Source: Gaoshiqia sp050178015 (GTDB lineage Bacteria > Bacteroidota > Bacteroidia > Bacteroidales > Prolixibacteraceae). Taken from it: a stretch of DNA of 64,000 nucleotides. The notes below the pieces were generated by a model, which saw nothing but the letters and a program-made list of their open reading frames with translations, made no database searches and was not told where the DNA came from. Location of the stretch: positions 13,769 through 77,768 of the forward strand of contig JBFXGM010000026.1 in NCBI GenBank assembly GCA_050178015.1. Direction: 5' to 3'. Below are positions 33,332 through 42,578 of the stretch, one piece after another. The translations under genes were made by a program, and so were the position numbers. Every line of letters begins with the position of its first letter. Positions within the stretch are counted from its first letter, which is position 1.

Positions 33332-34105
33332 ATGGCCTTTCTACTTTACGACGGTACATTTGAAGGTTTCCTGACTGTGGTTTTTGAATGTTACGCCCAA
33401 AAACTGGTACCGGTTGATATATGCAAGGAAACAGCGTTCCAGAAAAATTTGTTTACTGAAAAGCTCTCCATCCATACCGATGAACAAAAGGCCGGGCGGG
33501 TTTGGAGATCGCTTCAGGCAAAACTTCATCGGCGGAATAAAAATCTGCCGTTACTGGTTTTTCTATCCGAAAGTACGGGAATTGAGATGAAATTGTACCG
33601 GTATATCCTCCGTGTATTCGATACGCGTAGAAGCATTGAAACCGATTATGCCGACCAGGATGTGCTCGAATTGAAGAAAATTGAGCGTCAGGTGCTGCGC
33701 GAAACCATGAGGATCCTCCAGTTTGTGCGTTTTCGGCAAACCAGGGACAACTTATTTTTTGCGCCGGTTGAACCGGAGTTTGACGTGTTGCCCTTTACAA
33801 TCAACCATTTCCGCGAACGTTTTGCCGACCAACTATGGCTGATTTACGACATCAAACGGGATTATGGCATTTTTTATGACCGGGAAATAACAAGGGAAGT
33901 TGTACTCTCTGAAAAAACATTTTCGCAGACTGACGGGAAAGTTTCAGCTAATTTACTGGAAGAAACCGAAGAAAGGTATCAAACCCTGTGGAAAGCTTAT
34001 TTTGACCACATCAACATTCTGGAACGGGAAAACCCAACATTGCAAGCACAGCACATGCCCCGTCGATACTGGAAGTTTTTGCCCGAAAAATCGCCAATCC
34101 GATGA
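33332..34105 (+). CDS. TIGR03915/DUF4130-family DNA metabolism protein
   Basis: 257 residues. Starts LLYDGTFEGFLTVVFECY, the family opening, and contains RETMRILQFVRFRQTRDNLFFAPVEPEFDVL and NHFRERFADQLWLIYDIKRDYGIFYD, conserved in the rSAM-linked family. Ends MPRRYWKFLPEK. The usual fused uracil-DNA-glycosylase domain is absent; this is the short form. It forms an operon with the radical-SAM gene, three bases apart. Confidence 0.9.
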   Translation: MAFLLYDGTFEGFLTVVFECYAQKLVPVDICKETAFQKNLFTEKLSIHTDEQKAGRVWRSLQAKLHRRNKNLPLLVFLSESTGIEMKLYRYILRVFDTRRSIETDYADQDVLELKKIERQVLRETMRILQFVRFRQTRDNLFFAPVEPEFDVLPFTINHFRERFADQLWLIYDIKRDYGIFYDREITREVVLSEKTFSQTDGKVSANLLEETEERYQTLWKAYFDHINILERENPTLQAQHMPRRYWKFLPEKSPIR

Positions 34106-34110
34106 AATAA

Positions 34111-34142
34111 AAAAAGCTTCCACGGTGAAGTGAAAGCTTTTT
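34111..34142. terminator. Bidirectional terminator hairpin
   Basis: AAAAAGCTTCCAC pairs with GTGAAAGCTTTTT around GGTGAA, with A and T runs on both sides. It lies between the DUF4130 stop and the convergent DUF4295 gene. Confidence 0.8.
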
Positions 34143-34160
34143 CATTAAGCAAAGTATATT

Positions 34161-34313
34161 TTACTTTTTAAAATAATCTTTAACCATTTCGTTTGGCACT
34201 ACGCCTTCCTGAAATGTATAAGCACCGGTTTTATCAGATTTTACCATTTTGATTACTTTGGCATAACCTTTACCAGCTCCTTTTTGTAATGATGCAACTG
34301 CTTTCTTAGCCAT
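34161..34313 (-). CDS. DUF4295 small protein linked to ribosomal genes
   Basis: 50 residues, basic: starts MAKKAVASLQKGAGKGYAK and ends NEMVKDYFKK. In Bacteroidota this short protein consistently follows L33 and L28 and probably associates with the ribosome. It lies 8 bp after rpmG. Confidence 0.85.
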   Translation of the reverse strand: MAKKAVASLQKGAGKGYAKVIKMVKSDKTGAYTFQEGVVPNEMVKDYFKK

Positions 34314-34321
34314 ATCTCAAA

Positions 34322-34504
34322 TTATTTAATTTCGCGGTGAACAGTTACTTTTTTCAAGTTTGGGTTGTACTTTTTCAACTCCAAACGTTCAGGTGTATTT
34401 TTCCGGTTTTTTGTAGAAATATACCGTGAAGTTCCGGGAACACCACTTTCCTTTTGTTCGGTACATTCCAGAATTACCTGAACCCGATTACCTTTCTTAG
34501 CCAT
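34322..34504 (-). CDS. rpmG: 50S ribosomal protein L33
   Basis: 60 residues: MAKKGNRVQVILECTEQKE, then RYISTKNRKNTPERLELKKYNP. The paired CxxC zinc motifs of the zinc form are absent (only one Cys), so this is the zinc-free form. Between rpmB and DUF4295 with short gaps. Confidence 0.96.
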   Translation of the reverse strand: MAKKGNRVQVILECTEQKESGVPGTSRYISTKNRKNTPERLELKKYNPNLKKVTVHREIK

Positions 34505-34515
34505 TTTTTACCCTT

Positions 34516-34758
34516 TTAAATGTTCGTTACCAAGCCTTTTGCTTTGGCATCTTTCAATGCAACACTCAGCCCATTTTTATTAATGGTACGCAAGCCAGCG
34601 GCCGAAACGGTCAACGAAATCCAACGATCTTCGGTAGGAAGATAGAACTTCTTGTTGAACAGGTTCGGACTGAACCGACGTTTGGTCCTTCTTTTCGAGT
34701 GAGAAACATTATTTCCCACCATCGCTTTTTTTCCGGTTATTTGACAAATTCTTGACAT
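34516..34758 (-). CDS. rpmB: 50S ribosomal protein L28
   Basis: 80 residues: MSRICQITGKKAMVGNNVSHS, then KRRTKRRFSPNLFNKKF, the L28 pattern. First gene of the rpmB-rpmG-DUF4295 operon. Confidence 0.97.
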   Translation of the reverse strand: MSRICQITGKKAMVGNNVSHSKRRTKRRFSPNLFNKKFYLPTEDRWISLTVSAAGLRTINKNGLSVALKDAKAKGLVTNI

Positions 34759-35145
34759 TGTCTTATTTTTTTACAGATCACACGTTTTTCAAACAGTTCG
34801 CAAAATAAGTGCATTTTCTTCAAATATTCAAATTGTCAGCCATGTTTTTTCTTCTTTTTTCAACAAGTAATTGTTTATAAATCAAAAAGTTTTTCATTCC
34901 GTCCCAATTTATAATGGTTCCGGTCGCATGGTCCTACCGGTTTGCTTCCTTGCGGAGAGGTGCAAATGTACTGTTTATAAATGAATAAGCGGGTTATTAT
35001 TACTGGCTTGGATTCTTGTTTCGCCATTTTCTGCCTCATGGTAACGAGCCCGGATTTTCTTTCCGTTACAGACTACGACGGGCGATTATTGTACAGCTTT
35101 CATTTTTTCAGAAAAGAAGCTTATTTTAGGTGAAAAATCACACCC
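34759..35145. promoter_or_regulatory. Divergent intergenic region with rpmB promoter candidates
   Basis: No gene seen. A minus-strand -7 match TACATTTG lies at 34970-34963, which would give a leader of about 200 bases for rpmB. A near match TTATTTTG lies at about 34804-34797, which would give a short leader. A long ribosomal leader could host feedback control, but no defined structure was recognised. Confidence 0.45.
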
Positions 35146-35961
35146 ATGAGTTCGGAACGATTAAGATACTACCCAACCATACTGGGTGCAGCCCACCTGG
35201 TCATTCTATATATTTTTATTCAAACGGTTGTTGACTTTCCGCTGGCCGTTTGGGATTATTACCACGGAACAGAGTTTTTGTACCATCCAGTCAAAAAAAT
35301 TGTGCTGGGTATTGGCTCGGTTGTTTTTATTCTGGCCTTTGGCTACCGGAAAGCCCAAACCAGCCTAAAAGAGCTTTTCCCGGCCAAATGGTTCAACCCG
35401 TTGCTCTTCATCCCGATGACCTTGTTTCTGATGGCAGCTCACGTTTTCCTGGGCGAAGTAAACCGGGCAGTCGATCAACTGATTCCGGCACCGCCGTGGT
35501 TTTGGGAACTGTTCGACCGTATTTTTGAAAACGATTACGGTTTTTATGGCGCTTTTCTGAAGGTGGTGGTTATTGCCCCCATCATCGAAGAACTCATTTT
35601 CCGTGGGATCATCATGCACGGCTTTATGCGTAATTACCCGAAAATTATTGCGATTGTAGTTTCAGCCTTGTTTTTTGCGTTGTTCCACCTCAATCCCTGG
35701 CAGTTTCCGGCCACCTTTCTGCTGGGTTTGTTGCTGGGCTGGTTAATGGTGGTTACCCGCAATATTTTCGCCTGTATTGCCGGTCATGCCATCAACAACC
35801 TGCTGGTGCTGCTCAGTATTGAATATTGGGAAGAAATCACCGGCTTTTCGTTTTTCCTGCTCGAAAAAAATGCACAACTGCAAATCAGCTACTTTGTTGC
35901 CGGACTAAGTGTGGTGCTGATTGGCCTGATTGCCCTGATGAAAAAGAAAAAAATCAGCTGA
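35146..35961 (+). CDS. CPBP-family intramembrane glutamic endopeptidase (Abi/Rce1-like)
   Basis: 271 residues with about seven or eight membrane segments. The three catalytic motifs of the CPBP/CAAX-protease family are present: APIIEELIFRGIIMHG (EExxxR), ALFFALFHLNPWQFP (FxxxH), and IAGHAINNLLVL (HxxxN). Predicted inner-membrane protease or scaffold. Its stop overlaps the ATG of the DUF456 gene by one base, so the two are coupled. Confidence 0.92.
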   Translation: MSSERLRYYPTILGAAHLVILYIFIQTVVDFPLAVWDYYHGTEFLYHPVKKIVLGIGSVVFILAFGYRKAQTSLKELFPAKWFNPLLFIPMTLFLMAAHVFLGEVNRAVDQLIPAPPWFWELFDRIFENDYGFYGAFLKVVVIAPIIEELIFRGIIMHGFMRNYPKIIAIVVSALFFALFHLNPWQFPATFLLGLLLGWLMVVTRNIFACIAGHAINNLLVLLSIEYWEEITGFSFFLLEKNAQLQISYFVAGLSVVLIGLIALMKKKKIS

Positions 35962-36437
35962 TGGATTACGTATTGATTGGATTGGGCATTGTCCTGCTGT
36001 TGGTGGGAATTGCCGGAGCCATTTTACCGGTTTTGCCCGGGCCACCGCTCAACTACGGAGCATTGTTGTTACTTCATGCTACAACGAAACACCAGTTTAC
36101 CGATCGGTTTTTGCTCATCTGGGCCGTAATTACGATCCTGGTTTATGCGCTTGACTACCTGATTCCTGCCTGGGGTACCAAAAAGTTTGGCGGCAGCAAA
36201 CAGGGTATTTGGGGCAGCATTCTCGGTCTTCTCATCGGACTAATTCTTTTCCCGCCCATTGGAATTATTGTAGGCCCGTTCGTTGGGGCCGTGCTGGGCG
36301 AATTGCTCAGCGGAAAAACCTCCACACAAGCGCTTCGCTCTGGCTTTGGCTCGTTTGTCGGCTTTTTGGCAGGAACGCTGCTCAAGCTAATCGCCTCGGG
36401 TATGATGACCTGGTATTTCTTTACAGAATTGATTTAA
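35961..36437 (+). CDS. DUF456 membrane protein
   Basis: 158 residues, hydrophobic, with AGAILPVLPGPPLNYGALLLLH and the Gly-rich GPFVGAVLGELLSGKT block typical of DUF456. Start ATG 35961, in the sequence TGATG that ends the CPBP gene; the open frame upstream to 35826 is a shadow of that gene. Function unknown. Confidence 0.9.
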   Translation: MDYVLIGLGIVLLLVGIAGAILPVLPGPPLNYGALLLLHATTKHQFTDRFLLIWAVITILVYALDYLIPAWGTKKFGGSKQGIWGSILGLLIGLILFPPIGIIVGPFVGAVLGELLSGKTSTQALRSGFGSFVGFLAGTLLKLIASGMMTWYFFTELI

Positions 36438-36499
36438 TGAAACATCCGGCCTCGCACCGTTTTATATTCGGCGAGGGTGAATTAATTTCAGGGAATCTA

Positions 36500-37999
36500 T
36501 CATTGATCAGTCGTTGGTCCCCAGCGGTTATATTTCTCGGTAAGGGTTTTCAAAAATTCTTTTTGCGAGTTTTTCAACAACTTCCATTCCAGACGCCATT
36601 CCCAGTTGTTGGTAACGGTGCCGGGAGTGTTCATCCGGCCCCGCCCATCCAGTTCCATCAAGTCCTGCATGGGCAAAATGGCCATATTGGCTACCGAAGC
36701 CCAGGCAGCCTCGATCAGGCTGCGGTGAATGTTGCCCCAGCCCGAACTAAAATAGCGTTTCAGGTTTTTACGCTCCTCTTTAGTGGCCGTTTTCAGCCAG
36801 CCAATAGTCGTATCGTTGTCGTGCGTACCGGTATAAACCACAAAGTTTTGGTTGTAATTGTGCGGCAGGTTCACGTTGGTGGCATCCGAGCCATAGGCAA
36901 ACTGGAGCACCTTCATACCGGGCAGGCTAAAATGGTCGCGCAGCGCTTCCACCTCGGGGGTGATGATGCCCAGATCTTCGGCAATGACAGGCAAATCGCC
37001 GAGTTGCGTTTTCAACAGGCTGAGCATCTCAAAGCCTTTGGCCGGAAGCCATTTGCCGTTGATGGCATTTTCTTCGCTGGCCGGTATCGCCCAAAACGAT
37101 TCCAATCCGCGAAAGTGGTCAATCCGGATCAAATCGAACATGCGCAGGTTGAAATGGACACGCGCCGCCCACCAATCGTAGCTGCGTTCGGCCAGACGAT
37201 CCCAATCGAATACGGGGCACCCCCAGTACTGGCCGGTTTCGCTGAAATAGTCGGGCGGCACCCCGCCTACGTGGGTCATCTGCCCTGCGTCATCCAGCAG
37301 AAAAATATCCTGGTTGCCCCACACGTCCGAGCTATCGAGCGACACGTACAGCGGCAAATCGCCGATAATACGGATGCCTTTGCTGTTGGCATAGGCTTTC
37401 AGCGCGAACCATTGCCTGAAGAAGATGAACTGCACAAAACGGTGAAAATAAATGTCAGCGGCATGTTCGTGCATAGCCACATCCATTTCGTGACTATCGC
37501 GATGTTTCAGCTTTTCAGGCCACTCGTTCCAGCATAATTTTTCGTTTTTGCCTTTAATAGCCCGGAACAGGGCATAATCATCCAACCACCAAGAGTGTTC
37601 GCCCAGAAACGTGTAGTAATCTTCTTTCCAATCGTTGAACTTCTTTTTAAAAGCTGAAAAGGCCTTCCGTAACAATTTGGTTTTTCCCTTCAGCACCAGG
37701 TCATATTCCACCTTTTTAGCCGAAAGAACAGGCATCAGCTTTAGGTCGTCCTCCCTGATCAGGCCATCTTCAATCAGTTTTTCCAGGCTGATAAAGAGGA
37801 TATTACCGGCAAATGCCGAAAAGGACTGGTAGGGTGAATTGCCGTAGCCGGTTGGCCCCAGCGGCAGAATTTGCCACAGCGTTTGTCTGGTTTCATGCAA
37901 CAAATCAACAAACGCATAGGCGTCGTGCCCCATGCTGCCAATGCCGTAAGGGTTTGGCAGCGAACTGATATGAAGTAAAATTCCACTATTTCGTTTCAT
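36500..37999 (-). CDS. malQ: 4-alpha-glucanotransferase (amylomaltase)
   Basis: 499 residues, GH77. Starts KRNSGILLHISSLPNPYGIGSMG and contains GPTGYGNSPYQSFSAFAGN, IRIIGDLPLYVSLDSSDVWG, FDLIRIDHFRGLESFW (nucleophile Asp), VIAEDLGIITPEV (acid/base Glu) and VVYTGTHDNDTTIGW (third carboxylate). Transfers glucan segments in maltodextrin and glycogen metabolism. Overlaps the upstream oxidoreductase gene by 14 bases. Confidence 0.97.
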   Translation of the reverse strand: MKRNSGILLHISSLPNPYGIGSMGHDAYAFVDLLHETRQTLWQILPLGPTGYGNSPYQSFSAFAGNILFISLEKLIEDGLIREDDLKLMPVLSAKKVEYDLVLKGKTKLLRKAFSAFKKKFNDWKEDYYTFLGEHSWWLDDYALFRAIKGKNEKLCWNEWPEKLKHRDSHEMDVAMHEHAADIYFHRFVQFIFFRQWFALKAYANSKGIRIIGDLPLYVSLDSSDVWGNQDIFLLDDAGQMTHVGGVPPDYFSETGQYWGCPVFDWDRLAERSYDWWAARVHFNLRMFDLIRIDHFRGLESFWAIPASEENAINGKWLPAKGFEMLSLLKTQLGDLPVIAEDLGIITPEVEALRDHFSLPGMKVLQFAYGSDATNVNLPHNYNQNFVVYTGTHDNDTTIGWLKTATKEERKNLKRYFSSGWGNIHRSLIEAAWASVANMAILPMQDLMELDGRGRMNTPGTVTNNWEWRLEWKLLKNSQKEFLKTLTEKYNRWGPTTDQ

Positions 38000-39092
38000 C
38001 CTCTTTTACTGTTTTTCTGAATTTATACAACTGATCAGCCGTTTCCCGCACCAAGCGTTGCACCTCCAGCCCATGTTTCAGGTCAGGCACAAACGCCTTT
38101 TCATCCATTCCTCCTAAAAACAGGTAGTGCGCATGCACCATTGAGCGCAACCAGCCCGGAGGCACATGCCCCGAGGGAAAACTCGTTAACGGTTTATAAT
38201 GGCTACCAACAACCTGGGTCACCCATTGTTGGGTTTCTTCCAGAAAATATTCGAACGATTCGGGCCGCTGGGACGAGTAGCGAATGGTGCCTTTCTCCGC
38301 GTAAATTTCCAACTGAACCAGATCGCCCGTACCCGAACTGATACGGCTGGCCGACAAATTTCCGACGGCCCCGGTTTGCCGGTCGTACAGCGATAACGAG
38401 CTAAAAAGATCAGAACCGTCCGGGACATCGGCAAAGTTTCCGCCCTGTAACGCGCTGGTAATACGAAGTTGGCTACCCAGAAATGCCACCAGTAAACTGA
38501 TGCCATGCGAGCCCAAATCGGCCATGGCACCACCATCAGGCGCTGGTGTCAGGCGCGTTTTCCGGTTATGGCGGTAAGTTTGCCGAAGATAATCGCCGTG
38601 GTAATATTTCAAATCGAAGTGAATGGGCTTTCCTAACTTTCCCGATCTCCAGAAAGACAGGGCTTCGCGCACCGATGCGGTTTGCAGATACTGAAACCCT
38701 ACCTGGATGCGAATATTCGGATTCAGGTTATCAAGTAGTTGCCACATCTGTTGTTCCTCGTCCAAGCTGGCGCAGACCGGCTTTTCCAGGTAAACAAAGC
38801 GAATGCCAGGCATTTGCAAAACCTGCTGCAGATGCGTAAAATGAACATTGTTCGGCCCCAGAATAAAGACAGCATGGATGTTTTTATTTCGGAAAAAGTC
38901 AGCCTCCACCTCCGCTTTACGAAAACCAAAACGACGGGCAAAAGTTTCACGCTTGGCAGACGTGGCCGAACATACCGATTCAAGCACCACTTCCGGGACC
39001 TCGTCGTAATAATATTTCAAGGCCTGCAAGGCATACGCGTGGGCCTGCGCAATGCCCCCTGCTCCAATAAATCCTACGCTGATTTGATCCAT
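37986..39092 (-). CDS. Gfo/Idh/MocA-family oxidoreductase
   Basis: 368 residues. N-terminal Rossmann fold VGFIGAGGIAQAHAYALQ, then FILGPNNVHFTHLQQVL and VYLEKPVCASLDEE, the EKP motif with the catalytic Lys. The central PDGGAMADLGSHGISLLVAFLG segment carries the conserved Asp-x-x-x-His. NAD(P)-dependent sugar or inositol dehydrogenase, substrate unknown. Coupled to malQ by overlap, so perhaps sugar metabolism. Confidence 0.92.
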   Translation of the reverse strand: MDQISVGFIGAGGIAQAHAYALQALKYYYDEVPEVVLESVCSATSAKRETFARRFGFRKAEVEADFFRNKNIHAVFILGPNNVHFTHLQQVLQMPGIRFVYLEKPVCASLDEEQQMWQLLDNLNPNIRIQVGFQYLQTASVREALSFWRSGKLGKPIHFDLKYYHGDYLRQTYRHNRKTRLTPAPDGGAMADLGSHGISLLVAFLGSQLRITSALQGGNFADVPDGSDLFSSLSLYDRQTGAVGNLSASRISSGTGDLVQLEIYAEKGTIRYSSQRPESFEYFLEETQQWVTQVVGSHYKPLTSFPSGHVPPGWLRSMVHAHYLFLGGMDEKAFVPDLKHGLEVQRLVRETADQLYKFRKTVKEDETK

Positions 39093-39115
39093 GACTTTTG
39101 GGGTTCTGTTTCGGG

Positions 39116-39123
39116 CAAAAATA
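39116..39123 (-). promoter_or_regulatory. -7 promoter element for the Gfo/Idh-malQ operon
   Basis: Minus strand TATTTTTG, matching TAnnTTTG, 24 bp upstream of the ATG at 39092. Confidence 0.55.
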
Positions 39124-39338
39124 AAGTTTTTCAGGGTTGAACATGTTAAAGATGAAAAAGAATTGCGTTGGTGGCTGTTTCATTAACATTCCTGCCCGAA
39201 CCAGCCATTTGCAGTCATTCCTTGTTATCCTGTACGTAAGGTCCACCGTTGGTTGACACGGTCAGCTGCAACATGTATTCCGACCGATCAAACCCGAAAC
39301 TTTCGTCCGGCCGGTGCCGCTTTGCCGTCAAATAAACG

Positions 39339-39346
39339 TACCTTTG
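39339..39346 (+). promoter_or_regulatory. -7 promoter element for the S1-domain gene
   Basis: TACCTTTG, 24 bp upstream of ATG 39370. It supports that ATG over the upstream in-frame start at 39253. Confidence 0.55.
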
Positions 39347-39369
39347 CAGACAATAAAAAAAGCAGACGT

Positions 39370-40203
39370 ATGGCAGCAATAGGCTTAATGAATGAATTGG
39401 AAGTGTTGAAAACAGTTGACTTTGGCGTTTACCTGGATGGCGGCCCGCATGGCGAAATACTGATGCCCAAGCGGTATGTCCCCGAAAATTGTCAGGTTGG
39501 CGACACTGTAGAAGTGTTTATTTACCTCGATTCGGAAGACCGGCTCGTAGCCATTACCGACAAGCCATATGTCATGGTGGGCGAGTTTGCCAAACTGAAA
39601 GTGGTTTCGACAACAGCCATTGGCGCTTTTATGGACTGGGGACTGCCCAAAGACCTGCTGGCGCCCTTCCGCGAACAACAGGTGAAAATGGAAGAGGGCA
39701 AATCGTACCTCGTGTATGTTTACCTGGATGATGAAAGCCAGCGGATTGTGGCTTCGTCGAAGCTTGACAAGTTTGTGGACAACATTCCGGTTGATTACGA
39801 AGTGGGCGAAGAAGTTGACCTGATCATTGCCGGGCAAACCGATCTGGGCTACAAGGCCATCATCGACAACAGCCACTGGGGGCTGATTTTCAAAAATGAA
39901 GTTTTTCAACCGCTGAAAATCGGTGATAAACTGAAAGGTTTTATCAAAAACATCCGCCCGGATGAAAAAATTGACCTTTCGCTCGAAAAAGCCGGTTACG
40001 AAAAAATCGACAGCATTTCGCAATCCGTGCTGGATAAGCTAAAGGAGGCAAACGGTTACCTGCCCTTCAACGATAAAAGCGACCCCGAGGTCATTTCCAA
40101 AACCTTTGGCATAAGCAAAAAGAACTTCAAAAAAGCAATTGGAGCCCTGTATAAACAGAGACTTATCAACATTGAAGATCAAGGCATAAGGCTGGCAGAT
40201 TAA
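39370..40203 (+). CDS. S1-like RNA-binding protein (CvfB/YitL family)
   Basis: 277 residues. Several S1-like beta-barrel repeats: VDFGVYLDGGPHGEILMPKR, STTAIGAFMDWGLPKDLLAPFREQ and TDLGYKAIIDNSHWGLIFKNEV. The C-terminal region KTFGISKKNFKKAIGALYKQRLINIEDQGIRL is the winged-helix of CvfB. Cytoplasmic RNA-binding regulator by family. Followed by topB after 79 bp. Confidence 0.9.
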   Translation: MAAIGLMNELEVLKTVDFGVYLDGGPHGEILMPKRYVPENCQVGDTVEVFIYLDSEDRLVAITDKPYVMVGEFAKLKVVSTTAIGAFMDWGLPKDLLAPFREQQVKMEEGKSYLVYVYLDDESQRIVASSKLDKFVDNIPVDYEVGEEVDLIIAGQTDLGYKAIIDNSHWGLIFKNEVFQPLKIGDKLKGFIKNIRPDEKIDLSLEKAGYEKIDSISQSVLDKLKEANGYLPFNDKSDPEVISKTFGISKKNFKKAIGALYKQRLINIEDQGIRLAD

Positions 40204-40282
40204 GTTTTCAGTCACAGTCGAAGTCGAAGTATTCAGTCACAATAACAAGTAACCAAAAACCCGGAACCCGAAACGTATTTAG

Positions 40283-42529
40283 ATGAAGCTTTGCATTGCA
40301 GAAAAACCGAGTGTAGCCAGAGAAATTGCCCATATTATAGGAGCCAAAAGCCGCCGCGACGGCTATTTTGAAGGGAACGGCTACCAGGTAAGCTGGACAT
40401 TCGGCCATCTTTGCACGTTGAAAGAGCCCAACGATTACACCGACCGCTGGAAATACTGGAACCTCCGCGAACTGCCGATGATCCCCCCGCGTTTCGGCAT
40501 CAAGGTAATTGACGATGCCGGGGTGAAAAAGCAATTTTCCATTCTGCAAAATTTAATTGAAAAAGCGGAGGAAATCATCAACTGCGGCGATGCCGGACAG
40601 GAAGGCGAACTTATTCAGCGCTGGGTGTTGACCAAAGCGCAGAACAAAGCGCCGGTAAAACGGCTGTGGATCTCGTCGCTCACCGAAGAGGCCATTCGCG
40701 AAGGGTTTGAAAAGCTGTTGCCCGGCGAAGAATTTGACAAGCTGTACGAAGCTGGCAGCGCCCGCGCCATTGGCGACTGGCTACTGGGCATGAACGCCAC
40801 CCGGCTATACACGCTGAAGTACGGCCAAAACAAACAGGTACTTTCCATCGGGCGAGTGCAAACCCCCACCCTGGCCATGATTGTGGAACGGCAGCTGGAG
40901 ATCGAAAACTTTAAGCCCGAACCTTACTGGGAAATCAAAACCACTTATCGCGACACCGTATTCTCGTCCACCACCGGCCGCTTCCAGAAACCCGAAGATG
41001 CACAAACCGTGCTGGAAGAAATTTCGGGCATTGACCTGTACATTCGAAACATCGAAACCAAAAACAGCAACGAACACCCGCCGCGCCTGTTCGACCTGAC
41101 TTCGCTGCAAATTGAGTGCAACCGGAAATTCAACCTGAGCGCCGACGAAACACTCCGCACCATCCAATCGCTCTACGAAAAAAAAGTGACCACCTACCCT
41201 CGTGTGGATACCACCTTCTTGTCGGATGACATTTACAAAAAAGTGCCCGGCACCCTGAAAAGCCTGAAAGGATACGAAAACCTCACGCAACCCATTTTGG
41301 ACGGCGGAAAAATTAGAAAGTCAGTTAAAGTTTTCGACAATAAAAAAATCACCGACCACCACGCCATCATTCCCACCGGGCAAAACCGGATCGATTTGAC
41401 CGATAACGAACGAAAAGTGTTCGACCTGGTGGCTAAACGTTTTATTGCAGTTTTCTACCCCGACTGCCAGGTGGCCAACACCAGCATTGAGGCCACGATC
41501 GGCGAACACGCTTTTAAAGCCACTGGTAAACAGATCCTGAAGCCCGGCTGGCGGGCAGTTTTTCAAAATGAAAAGGACGATAACAGCGAAGACCGCATTC
41601 TGCCTGCCTTTACCACCGGCGAACACGGCCCGCACCTGCCCGACTTGCAGGAAAAGCAAACCCAACCGCCGCAATATTTTACCGAAGCAACCCTGCTCCG
41701 CGCCATGGAAACGGCCGGCAAAAATATGGATGACGAGGAGCTGCGCGACCTGATGAAAGAAAACGGCATTGGCCGCCCTTCCACCCGTGCCAACATCATC
41801 GAAACGCTGTTTCGCCGCCGCTACATCCGAAAGGAACGCAAACGCCTGGTAGCCACACCAACCGGCGTTGATCTGATCTTGAGCATCGAAAACGAGCTCC
41901 TGAAATCAGCCGAACTTACCGGGCAGTGGGAACGCAAGCTCCGACTGATCGAATCGGGCGAACTGGAGATCGGCCAATTTATGGATGAACTGAAAGCGAT
42001 GGTAATGGAGGTAGTCACACAAGTGAAAACATCCCCCAAAAAAGAAATTACATTGCTGGAAGATGAGCCGGAAAAAGAAAAGGGGAAATCAAAACCGGAG
42101 GATTCGAAACCCAAAAAGGCAAAGGCTGGGGCAACGAAAAAGGAGGAGGAAGAAATCGTTTGTCCCCGCTGCGGCAAAGGAAAACTTTTGAAAGGCAAAT
42201 CGGCCTGGGGTTGCTCCAATTGGAAAGAAGGCTGCCGGTTTACCATCCCGTTTGTGGTACACGAAAAAAAGCTCACCGATAAGCAGATAACCACCCTGGC
42301 CAACAAAAAGAAAAGCCCGTCCATCAAAGGGTTCAGCTATCACGACCTGAAAATCGACGGTAAACTCATGCTTAATGATGGCTGTGAAATCGTACTTCAA
42401 GCCGAAATTAAAGACGACAGCACTTGCCCGAAATGCAACATCGGAAAAATCGTGAAAGGCAAAACGGCCTATGGCTGTACCAATTTCAAAGCCGGTTGCG
42501 ATTTCAGGGTACCATTTGAGATTGGATAA
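40283..42529 (+). CDS. topB: DNA topoisomerase III (type IA)
   Basis: 748 residues. Toprim domain MKLCIAEKPSVAREIA and NCGDAGQEGELIQRW (Asp-x-Asp replaced by the GDAGxEGE pattern of TopB); active-site Tyr305 in KKVTTYPRVDTTFLSDD; GIGRPSTRANIIETL near residue 495. A Lys/Glu-rich linker leads to two C-terminal zinc-finger-like modules, VCPRCGKGKLLKGKSAWGC and TCPKCNIGKIVKGKTAYGC. Decatenates and relaxes single-stranded crossings. Confidence 0.96.
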   Translation: MKLCIAEKPSVAREIAHIIGAKSRRDGYFEGNGYQVSWTFGHLCTLKEPNDYTDRWKYWNLRELPMIPPRFGIKVIDDAGVKKQFSILQNLIEKAEEIINCGDAGQEGELIQRWVLTKAQNKAPVKRLWISSLTEEAIREGFEKLLPGEEFDKLYEAGSARAIGDWLLGMNATRLYTLKYGQNKQVLSIGRVQTPTLAMIVERQLEIENFKPEPYWEIKTTYRDTVFSSTTGRFQKPEDAQTVLEEISGIDLYIRNIETKNSNEHPPRLFDLTSLQIECNRKFNLSADETLRTIQSLYEKKVTTYPRVDTTFLSDDIYKKVPGTLKSLKGYENLTQPILDGGKIRKSVKVFDNKKITDHHAIIPTGQNRIDLTDNERKVFDLVAKRFIAVFYPDCQVANTSIEATIGEHAFKATGKQILKPGWRAVFQNEKDDNSEDRILPAFTTGEHGPHLPDLQEKQTQPPQYFTEATLLRAMETAGKNMDDEELRDLMKENGIGRPSTRANIIETLFRRRYIRKERKRLVATPTGVDLILSIENELLKSAELTGQWERKLRLIESGELEIGQFMDELKAMVMEVVTQVKTSPKKEITLLEDEPEKEKGKSKPEDSKPKKAKAGATKKEEEEIVCPRCGKGKLLKGKSAWGCSNWKEGCRFTIPFVVHEKKLTDKQITTLANKKKSPSIKGFSYHDLKIDGKLMLNDGCEIVLQAEIKDDSTCPKCNIGKIVKGKTAYGCTNFKAGCDFRVPFEIG

Positions 42530-42578
42530 TACGAATCTTGTCTCAACTGTTGCATATCGTCTGGAAATGACTTTCGGT

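Noticed and set aside
36209..37537. 442-codon plus-strand frame over malQ
   Set aside because: Antisense shadow of malQ; the start lies within the DUF456 gene in another frame.
40204..40250. Repeated CAGTCACA and GTCGAA copies between the S1-domain gene and topB
   Set aside because: Only two copies of short words in a 79-bp spacer; too little to call a repeat element.
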